A DNA stretch of 64,000 nt from NCBI GenBank assembly GCA_020746105.1, contig CM036619.1:58887135-58951134 (forward strand). The letters are read 5' to 3'. Below are positions 1 to 11,129 of the stretch, piece by piece. The notes under the pieces were generated by a model that saw only the letters and a program-made list of their open reading frames with translations, was not told where the DNA came from and did no database searches. A program made the translations under genes and the position numbers. Position 1 is the first letter of the stretch, and every line of letters begins with the position of its first letter. Origin of the DNA: Trogon surrucura (lineage: Eukaryota > Chordata > Aves > Trogoniformes > Trogonidae).

Positions 1-3000
1 TGACACCAATAACCTCAAGTGACCTTTTAACATGTTTATATTCTGTCTCATGAATTTAGAAAATCACTTTTTTAAAGAAGTGGGTAAAAATCTTTCTTAA
101 TAATTTCCTTAGTGTTTCATCAAAAGAGTAAATGCTCATTTCTGTCAGGCTGAGCACTTTCTCCAGGATAAAGCATCACTGCTGTTCCTTCCATCAATCC
201 TCCTGCAACATACAATTACTCTATTTGCTTGAGCACCTCAGTAGTCCTTTACATAAAGAGGTGACTATGAATAAAACAAAACAAATAATGAAGACTTCAT
301 ACCACTTTCCAGTTAGTTTAGTTAAGATAGGAAGCATTAGGAAAAAACTCATTTTGTTAAAATTACTCAGCCAGTTCAAACATTGAAGAGATTAAATCTT
401 TTGGGCAACCACCTCGATTTTTACATGTTTATGGTGACATATTAAAACTGTTCCTTGGCCTTAAGAGACAGTGGTAGTGAGTGTGTGATGATTTTAGCAA
501 GGAATGGCAGGAGACAAACTATCGAAACTTATCCACAGTCACACATAGGAAGTGTAAAAGTATTCGCATGCAAATGAAGTTGTTTCATATGCTATCTTAA
601 TATACCTTAATATTCTCAGGCTGTTATTCCTTGGATATTCTGACTTCTAATAACACAGGCATTTTGACAGATGTTTCTTCTTCCAAATGAAGTAACATCG
701 TACAAAAGCAGTGTGTCTTAGAAAGAATTAATCTAACTTCATTCTACTATTTTTTATATCAAATTCAATACAGTGCTTCAAGTTATATTAAGAACTGACC
801 AAAAGATACCGTGGAGCAAGTCTAAAACTCCTCAGCTTCTCGTGGGACACTGATCAGCTGAAAGAATATATCAAATGAACACAGTGAATCTTTTTATATT
901 TTTTTAAAGGTAGCTTCCTTTTCACTTTTTCTTTTTCCTTTCCCTTCCACAGGTCTTAAGGAAGTTTGACCCATGGGGCTCTTTATATGTATATTTTTTT
1001 TCTGCATGGGTCCTGATACTAGAATGGGTCCATTACGTAAGGTGTTTTAATGTTTAATTGTGGTTCTGCCTGTGGGCTGTTAGTAGCCTTATATTTTTAT
1101 ATATATATATGTAATGCTTTTTTTTTCCTCCATAAATTCAGATCCAAAGTTATGAGACATTGCCAAAGGATGCAGAAATGGCAAGGACAACAGGCCCAGA
1201 CATTGAATCTCATTGTGTGCTGCTTTTTTATTAAACAATATATCATGAATTTGATTATAGAAAGCTGCAATCTCAGCTGTATTTTCAGTTATCGTATTCA
1301 ATAACCACAAACGGCTGGACAATGTTTGTGACAAACCTGTATTTGGAGACACCTTTCAAAGACATGATAAAAATACACCCTTCTCCTTGTAGCCTCCAGC
1401 AATGCCATCTTGTGCTCTGATCTCTCTAAATTTTACATGCTCTGGTAGGCAGGTTGAGTACTTGACTAGCAAACTCCAAGGAAACCCAAAATACAGCTAG
1501 TGCCTGTGCTGGCTGCTGTGCAGCCATCACCAGCTTTAGTCAACACTGAGCCTGTCACCTGATATATCTTTAACGAGCATTGACTTCTGAAACAAAGGCC
1601 GTGAGTCAAGATGTTTAAGCGCTCAAGGTCTCATAAGAATCCCACATCAGGGAAAATGCCAGTTTTAGTGTACTGATGATTTACATTCTTCCTGCTGCTG
1701 TATTCAGAGGCAGAATGCTTTAGTTCCTCTTTGAAGCTCTTCTCTTGTGTGGTCTGCTACATCACATTTGGCTTTCTGATTTATGCAGCAGACTGGGAGA
1801 AATGATTGCTCATAAAACCTCGTCAGTTTCTTCAAGTGTTTGGAATTAGCTTATGATTTAATATTTATAAAGTAGTTTGAAATCTCCATGAAAGGTGCTA
1901 TAGAATGCACTTCTAGGGGCAATTTTACATCCACAAATTTCATTTCAAAGGATATATGGCAATTAATAGACTTTGTCAAAGGGAATCCTAGGGTAACCTG
2001 CAGAAGAGGAAGATGATACATCAACAGAGCCTAAAAAAAGTGCAAGGCGATTACAGAAGCATAGCTTCAATGTGACATGTCTGAAGTCTCGTAATTCCAC
2101 AAGCACAAGACTCATTTATGAATTATTTTGAAATAGCGAAATGACAGGGTTGATTGGATGTTTTTTTGTTTGTTTTTTTTTTAAGGAAATGTTAAATGAA
2201 TATTAAGAAAGTTAATGCAATTTTAATGTTGAACAGCTAACAATACGAGGACACCATGTTATCTTGCTAAAGAAATTGTTATTTTCAATAATAAGGACCA
2301 ATGACCACAGTAATTTTCTATTCCCCAAATCTGTTTGACAATATCTTCAGATGGCTTCCCGTGTCATTTTATAGCTGTAGATACAGCTTAGTGTTGCTGC
2401 TGAACATTACAGTAAATATTGACTGTTTATCTTTGAATGACTGACAGCGTTGCAATTTTATTCAAACATGAGCAAAAAAATAATCGCTTTTACAATGGCT
2501 TTCTAAAAAGAGATTAATATAGTATACAAATATATATTATTATAAATAGTACAGCAGAGAGATTATTGAGCCCACCATGGACTCTAGCGCCATCAGTCTC
2601 ACTTCTCAGAAAAGGGTCCCCACAAAACCGAAAGCAATTAAGTCCTGCAGGCATTAACATTAACAGAGAAGCAGTAATAAACCCTGAGACGCAAAAAGAA
2701 AACAAGTGAGAATGCAGATAAATATAGAGGTAGAGGGAAAGGAAAGTGATTCAACAGAAGACTGGCACCATAAAGAGCACTATATTTTCGGGTGACATCG
2801 GCACATAAAACGGTATGAAGAGTCCTATTCAAACCTGAACTCAGAGCACGTACATACTACTGAAGGAGCTTGTAACATCTCCTCTTCTGCTGCTGCTAGT
2901 GCTGTTACTCAGAGCTTCTTGTTTTTCTATCCAGGCTTGAAGGCTTCTCTGCTTACTCCAACTCTGCACGTCAGAGCTCACAAAATAATACTTCACCTAC

Positions 3001-3285
3001 AAGGAGTAGGGCACTGCTTTTAACATGCCAAGTTCAAAATCTGTTTGCTTTGATTATCTTACTTCTTCCTGGAGTTTCTTATATATATTTTAGTCAGAAG
3101 AATTGTGCTGCTAATCTATACCTGACAATGGGTGCACATATTTGTGATGTTTGGGATTGTGCCTGTCTGAGGTCACCAGCTCTTTTAGAGTCTGAGCTGG
3201 GTGCCTTGGGAGCCTTGTTTGTTAAATAGAAATGGCAGAAGTTTGAGGAGCAACCCACCAGGACAGCCACTGGTCATCCAGTCAT
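1..3285. other. AT-rich unique sequence, no gene seen
   Basis: No open frame here looks coding; the longest are under 90 codons, lie in AT-rich sequence and have no convincing splice context. There is a short AT dinucleotide run at 1099-1110 and T-rich tracts near 2161-2183. An exact POU octamer lies at 568-575 and is listed separately. No repeat family was recognised before about 3286. Confidence 0.6.
568..575 (+). promoter_or_regulatory. POU octamer motif ATGCAAAT
   Basis: An exact ATGCAAAT octamer, the consensus site for POU-domain (Oct) factors, is visible. Several exact copies are expected by chance in AT-rich DNA of this length, so function is not implied without conservation or chromatin data. 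Confidence 0.2.
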
Positions 3286-3600
3286 AAATGTGTAGTTCTG
3301 GTTCTCTCCAACTCAAAAAGTATGTAGTTGAAAACAGTCTGAGAAAAAGGCAACAAGGATTATTAAAGATCAGTATTCATGTGTGAAATGGCTAAGTAAA
3401 AGGACTCTTCCATTTGAAAAACACGTGAGCAGGCACATATATAAGCAGATTTGGGGTGGTAGAGAATGGGACTGGTTGCTTTCTGCATTTTCCCTTACAG
3501 GAAGTCAGGGAGGAAGGGGTAAAAAGATGCTAGCACACAGGTGAGTTACGCAGTCTGTGATGTGTAGTTCAGTTGTGGTACTGCTAAAAAGTGTTGTAAT
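3286..3600 (+). mobile_element. Old, diverged CR1/L3-type LINE 3' fragment
   Basis: The stretch reads like the C-terminal reverse-transcriptase part of an old amniote CR1. It has a segment equivalent to 'tgtagttctggt...ctcaaaaagg', then an equivalent of 'gagaaggcaacaaggatgat', then an equivalent of the small region around 'gactcttccatttg'. The match is clear to about 3470 and fades downstream, where the LTR at 3621 follows. No open frame survives, so this is an ancient fossil. The assignment relies on remembered consensus sequence, not on an alignment run. Confidence 0.5.
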
Positions 3601-3615
3601 TATTTAAATTTATGT

Positions 3616-3620
3616 GGATC
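3616..3620. repeat. Left target-site duplication (GGATC) of the solo LTR
   Basis: GGATC directly precedes the LTR start and is repeated exactly at 4461-4465 directly after its end. A perfect 5-bp duplication fixes both ends of the insertion. Confidence 0.85.
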
Positions 3621-3947
3621 TGTCCTGGGTTTAGCTAAAAACCCAGTCCTGTTAGTCATTTTTACTTTTCAGTTTAGTGTCTTCTTCTGAAGTCAGCAGC
3701 ATGTTTTTGCAGACAGTGTGTGCTACTGGTAGTGATAACACCTGATGTTTACAGTCACTGCCTGGGACTGGTATGTAGAAAGGCTCTTGCTTATACTTAT
3801 TCCTATAGTGACCAAGGCCGCTGCTGGCTCTTGTGTGCCACACTGGGGGTGCTGGGTAGTAAGAGGGGGGCACAAGGAAGTAAAAGGTGGCACCTCCGGG
3901 GGGTAATAGACAGGACAGGTGACCAACGAGAGTATTCCATCCCATAT

Positions 3948-3966
3948 ACGTCATATCTAGTATAAA
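3948..3966 (+). promoter_or_regulatory. LTR core promoter: CRE-like site and TATA box
   Basis: TACGTCA at 3948-3954 resembles a CREB/ATF half-palindrome. TATAAA at 3961-3966 follows 6 bp later. A transcription start about 25-30 bp beyond the TATA box would fall near 3990, at the edge of the GCCCTT array. A CRE next to TATA is a usual LTR promoter layout; activity is inferred only. Confidence 0.55.
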
Positions 3967-3988
3967 TTGAGTGATCACGAGAGTTTCG

Positions 3989-4059
3989 GCCCTTATTCGT
4001 CCCTTTTTCAGCCCTTTTTTTTTGCCCTTTTTGCCCTTTTGTTCGCCCTTTTCGCCCTT
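3989..4059 (+). repeat. GCCCTT(T) short tandem array in the LTR
   Basis: GCCCTT occurs at 3989, 4011, 4024, 4033, 4045 and 4054, with a variant GTCCCTT near 3999. The copies are spaced 9-22 bp apart by T runs and TTC. The array starts at the predicted transcription start, so it would form the beginning of the R region. The plus strand is pyrimidine-rich. Confidence 0.7.
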
Positions 4060-4317
4060 CTTTTCTGCAATGGCCGGTGTCCAGAAAGGACTCCATCTGA
4101 CCTCCTGATTTTGATCCGGATCCTGAGTTCCCGAATCCAGCTCCCTGTATCCAGCTCCCGCCGCCGCTGAGCCTGGGGGTTCCCCAGTGCCTCCTGCTCT
4201 GCAGCACCAGTTGTGATTTCTATCGGGGGAGGGAGTCAGGTTTGATATCGGGCTACTATCTATAGTTGTATATAGTTCTTTACTTTTATCTTTTTACTAT
4301 TATTTTCTATTATTTTC

Positions 4318-4323
4318 ATTAAA
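4318..4323 (+). terminator. LTR polyadenylation signal ATTAAA
   Basis: ATTAAA lies about 357 bp after the TATA box and 137 bp before the LTR end, followed by a T-rich stretch (CTAGTTTTTCTC). If used with a start near 3990 it implies a long R region of roughly 350 nt. Confidence 0.5.
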
Positions 4324-4460
4324 GCTGTTCTAGTTTTTCTCTTCTCTCATCCGTAAGTCTCTCTGCCTCATTCCCTTTTCTCTTCCCGTTTGGGGGGGGG
4401 AAGAGGGTGTTAGAGAGCGTCTGTCCGCGTTAGCGGCTGGCCCAGCCCTAACCCGTGACA

Positions 4461-4465
4461 GGATC
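4461..4465. repeat. Right target-site duplication (GGATC) of the solo LTR
   Basis: Exact copy of the 5 bp at 3616-3620, directly after the CA end of the LTR. Confidence 0.85.
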
Positions 4466-6437
4466 CCAGAGAGAACTGGTGATGGTCGTGGAAAACAAAT
4501 CCTTTGTGGATTTTTAAATATACAGAAACCATGCCTGGCTCAGGAATTACTTGAGCTGCAAAAACATTTGGAGGCTAGGGGATACTTTCAGGGAAAAGTA
4601 TATTCTAAGTCTGTTCTTATAGTCCTGTCAGGCACTTTGAGAGATGGACAGAAGGCTAAAAGGACCTTGTCATGTTTCTTGTGTTGTGACATGCACGGGG
4701 GAAGAAGTCATCACACTTTAGCCTCTGCTTGGATTGTCCAGGCTTGCTAGACTGGTTTCAACACAGGCAGAAAGGAGCAGCTATGGTGCAAAATGGCACT
4801 GAGGCACTGGATGATCAACAGATACTGCCTGCCACCAGAGGAAAAGAAGCAACAAAGAAAATACCTGCAGTGGAAAAATGGGCAGTTAAAAGCTGCATGA
4901 GAGTTTAAACTCTCTGGAAATAGAAGAGTTTTAAACAGCACTTCACTCTGCCTTTGCTAGCAATGGATGTGAGCAAAAGGCAGAGATTCAGAAGGTAGTC
5001 TTCTTTCTAACAATAGCCAGCTCTGAAGCTCCTGATATGTTTAATAGCTTCCACTTAACTCAGTAGAATAGACTGTAAAATTACTAGAAGCATCTGAAGA
5101 CTCCTGAATTCTATGGGAACATTAAATCAATGAAGAGGTGCCTTTTATTTATTTATTTTTTCAACAGTATGGGAAAATACAAACCTTGAGTACGGAACTG
5201 AAGCTGAAAAGCCAGTTTTGCAATCTGGAACAGTAGGAGAGGGTGCTAAGGTGTTACAAAAAGAGTACATAAGCAATGACAAAGGATGTGTAATGTACCC
5301 AAAGACCCAGCACTATGAGGTCAGAAAGTTTTTCAGAGATAGAATGGGCAATGTTTCTGCAAAAGATAAAAAGGTTACAATGAGACATTCACTCATTTTA
5401 AGCTGAACTTTAGCAAGCAGTAAAAAAAGTGTTCCCAGACTCATCCAATCACAACTGTTAGGATAAAAGCACAGTTGTGATTAAACAAATCTTAAGTGTT
5501 CATTGTATGTGCCTACTTCTATAAAGAATATGTGTAAATTAGATACACATGCAAATAACATATTAGAAGACAAAAATTAAATAGTGTCAGGAAAAATAAG
5601 TGTGTTATGTTAAAAGTATGCCCACTCACAGGCTCAAAGTTATGGGACAACAGACATTAAGAATCTAAATAATGTGAGAGTTTTAGCAGAAGAGGGCTAA
5701 AGCACAGTAGAAGCAGTAACAAAATGTAGTTGAGAATCCCTTCTAAGTGGGTACTGGTTTACACTAATATAATCAAAACTGTTGTTTATTTATTAAGAAC
5801 TATTAAATGCCACAATACTCAAATACATAGGAAGACTCCAGCATTTTCAAGAAAGTATCTGAATTCAGCGTAAACACGGTGTAATCCCCGTAATTTAAAG
5901 ATGATCAATATTGAATAAAAGTGACCATATGCAATCTATTTCCCCTACTAAAAAAACAGTCTTAACATGCTGTTCTGATAAGCATGGTTCTTTCATACAG
6001 CATTTGATCAAATTTTAATAGATCAAGAGACTAGAAATACTTTTTGTCCATCTTGATCTGACAAAAATGCCCTGACTGCAACTGATCCAAGACAAATGCT
6101 TATACACTGAGGGCCAGAGTTAATGCTACATATGGGACCTTAAAGAAAATAGTGAAAACTATTATCAAGGTGTGCCTCACAGAATATCATCTTCAAGTCT
6201 TGGACTGCTTTACTGAACCATCTATTTTACTGTTAAGTGTCAGCAAGAGACAACAATCACCTTTGCGCATATGGCAGGTACTACTCAACAAGTGAATTTT
6301 CTGCAATTCTCCCACTGTTTTAAGAGAATTTCATTGACCCAAGTAAAAGAACAGGTTGTCTTGAAAATTAGTACTTTCAGAAAATTTATTTCATATGATC
6401 AGAATGATTTCTAGTTGCAAATTGTAGCAGAATAGTT
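4466..6437. other. Unique AT-rich sequence, no gene seen
   Basis: Nothing coding or repetitive was recognised except a perfect 12-bp inverted repeat at 5447-5482, listed separately. Confidence 0.55.
5447..5482. repeat. Perfect 12-bp inverted repeat with 12-nt loop
   Basis: AATCACAACTGT at 5447-5458 is the exact reverse complement of ACAGTTGTGATT at 5471-5482, with a 12-nt loop between. The stem does not extend outward, so it is shorter than a microRNA precursor. Confidence 0.7.
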
Positions 6438-6776
6438 CTAGGAGAAAGGTTTAGTTTTGACAGAAGAATGGTTTATTCTCTCAAGAATTGGTACTGAGGG
6501 GTTGTAATGCCAGAGATGGGCTGTAGCTGCTACCTGAGAGCATGACAAGGTGTAGCCATTTGCACCAATAGATAGGGCTGTTAGCCCTAGGCAAGTATGA
6601 TTTGAATCTAGGAAAATATGGAAACCATCGCTTTTAGGAAGAGTAGTTTCTACATTGTTTATGACCAAGAGCTGTAAGTCAGAACAGGACTGGTCCCATA
6701 TTCCTTGCATTGATGTTGATGAAATTAAGCAGTTTTCAAAGTAAATCCTTTTCTTAGAATTTGAGATTCCAGTCAT
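6438..6776 (-). other. Unassigned 112-codon open frame
   Basis: The frame opens with ATG at 6776, directly after an in-frame stop, and stays open for 112 codons in AT-rich sequence. The conceptual product is rich in Ser, Asn, Leu and Ile, with several Cys and two Asn-His-Thr/Ser glycosylation-type sites. No signal peptide or known domain was recognised. There is no partner gene, Kozak-quality context or adjacent splice site to support expression. A chance frame is most likely; a remnant of a membrane or secreted protein cannot be excluded. Confidence 0.12.
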
Positions 6777-9700
6777 TTATGTTTCCATTGAGAGGAACTT
6801 TGTCATGGGATAAAGGTTTAATCCCCAATACACTGTGCATTTTAATCAGTTTAAATCTTTGCCTGAGAACAGACATTTCACAATCAATGGATTTTAATAA
6901 CCTTTGGGGTAAAACTGCATTAAAGACAAGCAGTAGTACTCTTCTGGTTCCCCTCTTTGCTACTATTCGTTTTCTATTTTGTTATTAAAAATCTTAGCAT
7001 GAGATCTAGTGTGTTTTTTTTTTTTCTTGAGCATTCATCTGCTTTTGATGACTTTTCCTGGTATGAATTTCTAATCCTCTGTTTGTGACAACATAATCAT
7101 TTCCACAGCAGCTAATTGCAATATTCGTAACCACTGATTAGAACTACAGGTGGGGATATGTAGTCAGGGTCTACTGAATTAAAAACAAACCAAGTCCCAG
7201 ACAAGCCAAAATACACAACAGAGAAGAGAACAGTTTACACAATTCTGTTTCCAAAGCAATTCTTTTTCCTAATGCCAACTTCTCCAGGCAGAGCCTTTCA
7301 GTTACTTAGTTTCCCTTATCATGTTTTCCTCACAAGAGTGGTGTTTATGGCAATTAGATTTGTAGTGTTGCTTTTTTTTTTTTTTCCTGGAGCCATAGAA
7401 AAAGAAGTCATCTATGAACCAAGATTTCTGTCACTCTGATGTCTTTACCTGGACAATTAGAAACTGGAGCAAAGCACAGAATTTTGCATTTATGAGCTGG
7501 TATGTGTGTGCTTAGAGAGTGAGCAAGAAGGAAGTGTGAAATAGTTATACTGGATCTTTGAAGAAGGAGTTACTAATTTATAATTTGCTCTGTGAAGGAT
7601 GCATACGGTGGCACTGTCCTAGAACCAGCACAGGAAGCAGCTGTAGCTCATCTGTGTTTTCTCCCTTCTTACACTCCACGTTGGTGCGCTTTAATCATCC
7701 TTTCACACCAGCCAGGGAACCCTGAGTGGAATCAAGCAAAGCTGAGAGCATGGTTTATCCCCTAATCCATGTTTTTAACTCAGACATGTAGAAGCTGCTT
7801 TTCACGCTGTTCCTAAAGCTGCAGTTGCAGCACTTTTTGAATGTGTTTTATGCATTATAGTCTGGATTTTTCTAATCAGAAACGGATGGTCTAATTACAA
7901 GGAAAAATGTTTCAGAGGCAGCAGATTACTAGCTGCCATTTTAGCCCTAAGCATGAGGGTGGACTTTCCAGCGCATTTGCGAAGCTCTTCTTCCCTGCAG
8001 TGTATTTTCTTCCTTCAGATTGCATACAGGCTTCTCCACACTGCAGGGAAGATTAAAGAAGGTGGTGACAGTCCATCCCCAAGTGAAAAATAGAGTGCAG
8101 AACAGCTAGACTTGGTTTAGATAAAGCAAAACTATGATTTTACTCATTCTTTGCCTTGAACCTAATTCAATCCATATTTCTTTCAGGACTGAAAATGCTT
8201 ATTCAGACCTTTATGGCAAATCTCAGACAGAGAGGACTTTTAATACCAGGTTTTGTGCTCTGGAAGAGTCAAAAATTTCTTATTAACTAATTTTTTTTTC
8301 TGGTCTGTCAATCTGAAATAGCAAATAATGGTCTGTGTTAGGAATTCACTATTAAACAGAAGTTTGAAAACATGAGCAGATTCATAATAAAACTAACTTG
8401 AAAACGACAAAGGAATTTTTCCTCCAACTTTTATTTAACTGGCTCTTACACCTATGAAAATTACCTGGAAGTCAATAGTATTGATTATACTTCAAAACTT
8501 ATTACAATGACAGTTTCAAGTGGCAGGTTACCAGACTTTGTTTTAGATTACATTTGTCAACACTGTAATTTAAGATATATTTTTAACAGCACAGTTTTGA
8601 AGATTTATTTGCCACATTTTTGAAAATTTTATTGATCAAATATACATTCCATGCAAGGAAATTTTGGTTTGTGTGGTGTAAATAAATCAGTTTTGCTCCA
8701 GACTCTTAAATGCAGAATTCTGGATTGATCTTAAATATTTTTTTATGGCAATATGTATGTACATGTATCAATGCAGGTAAGCCCATGACCCATTTTTGTT
8801 TTCACTTTCAGTAAACAGTGTCTGAAATGATCAGTTAAACAGGAATTTTAATCTTAATTACAGAATATTTTGAAATTGCTTGAATTTATTTAAAGACAAG
8901 AATTTCTTTAACAGGAGTTATGGACTTGTCTGATGGAAGAAAGGCTTTTCAAGGGAATGCAAAAACCAGAGTATTTGGTATACAAAAGGAAATAACTTAA
9001 AACTGTAATTGTGAAACCACTGAAATTGTCTTTACTCCATAACAAATGAAATCAACTGTGGGTAACCAAATGTGAGAGGAAAAAACCACCTCAAACAGTC
9101 AAAATTGCTGCAAAGGCATGGACTAAGGGCTTCAGTGTTTTTCTTTCCGCTTGCCAGAGAATGATCATAAGTAATACTGAAACTACTGTCAGACTGTGGT
9201 AGTCCTCAGAACAATAAATTAAGTGAAATAGTTTGCTCTGGAAGATGGTAGCATATTCTCTTCTTGAAAATTGGGGATCTACCTGCCAATTTTGCATCCT
9301 GGCCCCCGTGGGATACCTGCTCACCTGCAGACACAGTGGTCTGCTGCTGCAGGAGACTTGTTGGCAAGTCTCTTCATGCCCAGTTGTTGCCTGGTCTAAC
9401 CCATCTCATTCTGTAGGTGCTCTAGAGGATCTCCTAATGGGACAGGGAATCGACAGGAGTGCTTCTTTTTCCAGTTCTACCTGCTGAATCCCACTCCTTT
9501 TATCCTGCCAAACAGCATTGACTTTTAGCCTGTTATTATTGTTATCCAATTATTTCTCCCTCATTTAGACTCTTCCTCAAAGAAAGTCTGTTTATCTGTG
9601 GAGAACTCTATTCCTGAATCTTTGCAGACCCCAAATTATGCAGGTGGGTCTACTAGTTCACACTGTGTGAATACCGTAGATAAAGATGAGTCCCCATTAG

Positions 9701-11088
9701 AAACTGTTCCACCTAGAATCCTCAAGGGATGTCTTCATTGTGAACCCCTGGTGACTTTTAAAACTTAACAAGGACACACTGAGCATCTGCTGGCTGGTCT
9801 AGCAGTATAGTGCTGTGTTTGTGGTCTTCATTTCTCCACTCCACTGAACTGCAACTGCCTGCTGCTGAAATAAGTGCACAAAATAGTTTGTCCTTAAGCC
9901 CAAACAGAGCACTAAGGACAGACAGCAGCGAAAGGAACTTGCACTTGCTGCTACAAGGATGAAACTCCTGATACTCCCTTGCAAAATGCTAGTGCCATCA
10001 AGCATTAAAAGCGCAGTATTTATTTGTCAAGCTCAAAAGAAGTGAGGGTGCCAGGTCCTGTAATCCTTCTGGCCAGTTCTCTTCCACCAGCTCCCTGTCT
10101 GTTCAATGTTCTCCCTGACAGAATCACAGCCTCCTCCTTCTTCAGACTTTGCTACTTACGAAGAGAGAGAAGGGAAGAGACCTGCATGGTACACGTGACC
10201 TGGTGCATGTTGGAATAACAGAATTCCATGACCACAACAGACAAGTAGAACTGAGAGCAATCCATGTGCTGAAGTGTCCATGCCATAAAGCTTCTTAGGC
10301 AGTGTTTGAATAAGATATGAAAGTTATAATTGTTCACAGGCAATTAAAATAAAAGACTAAGTTCGACTTTCCAAATGCTTGCAGTGAAAAATTTGACCAG
10401 CTAAATGTTCAAAAGTAGGTGATAAATATATGAAAGTCTGTGAAAACACAACATAACCTGTATTTAGTTGTGCATTCTTACCTTCATATGACTTATGTGA
10501 TCTGATAAACAGTGACTGTTTAGCTGTCTGTCTCAATCTCAGTTATTATTAACTGGTATTTCCTGTGCTTCAAAGCACAGTGCTGGGAGATGTATTGTTT
10601 GCTATCAGCCTAAATAATAGTTACATGATCAATTATGTCCCTGATTTAGTCAGGCTGCTTCTAGGGGTTAGAAGTATGTTTTGGACAAAAAAATATTAAA
10701 TGTCTAAATATGTGCCCAGCTATATTTTACATTAAACAAAGTGCAATTATTTCTCCCATTCTTTCAAGTGGTCTATGAACAGAAAGATTTAATTTATTGG
10801 ACAGATTATTGGATAGACTGTATTATTGGACAGATTTAATTTGTTTGACTAAAAGCAGATAAAAAAAATCAAGGCAGAGAAAAATAAAATGGGCATCTAG
10901 AAAAGCATCTAGATAGTGATTAATCAGTTGTTCAGAACTCCTTCATATTGGTCTCACTAAAGTTATACTGTCATTATGATGAGAGCTGAGCAGATTATTA
11001 ACAACATTTTTTTAACTAGTGAATTTAACCTCTTTGTATCAATGACTGGTTGCAGCAAGATTCTTGAATTTATCGGCTTGATTTTACT
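6777..11088. other. Unique AT-rich sequence, no gene seen
   Basis: Only short scattered frames occur. No LINE, LTR or simple repeat of note was recognised beyond T runs near 7013-7025 and 7372-7385. Confidence 0.55.
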
Positions 11089-11129
11089 AAGAGGTGGGTT
11101 TTCCCACCTCTTCCCCCCCCCCCCCCCCC
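11089..11129. repeat. Perfect 10-bp hairpin joined to a 17-C tract
   Basis: AAGAGGTGGG (11089-11098), a TTTT loop (11099-11102) and CCCACCTCTT (11103-11112) form a perfect stem. Seventeen consecutive C residues (11113-11129) follow without a gap. The minus strand of the tract is G17 and could form a G-quadruplex. Confidence 0.8.

Larger units (their letters stand above)
3621..4460 (+). mobile_element. Solo LTR of an endogenous retrovirus (ERVL-like), plus strand
   Basis: This 840-bp element starts TGTCCTGGG and ends CCCGTGACA, so it has the TG...CA ends of an LTR, and it is flanked by an exact GGATC target duplication. No internal retroviral region adjoins it, so it is a solo LTR left by recombination between two LTRs of a provirus. 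Orientation follows from a TATA box at 3961-3966 and a poly(A) signal ATTAAA at 4318-4323. The 5-bp duplication fits ERVL or ERV1 better than ERVK (usually 6 bp). The ends recall LTRs common in neoavian genomes, so I favour ERVL-like. Intact ends, an intact duplication and retained CpGs suggest a fairly recent insertion. Open frames crossing it are incidental. Confidence 0.88.

Noticed and set aside
3803..4207. 134-codon minus-strand frame with a Lys/Gly-rich repeat stretch
   Set aside because: It is the antisense of the GCCCTT array and flanking LTR sequence, so the repeats are a by-product of the tandem array.
10152..10343. Short minus frame near 10.2 kb
   Set aside because: Under 65 codons, no motif, ordinary for random sequence.
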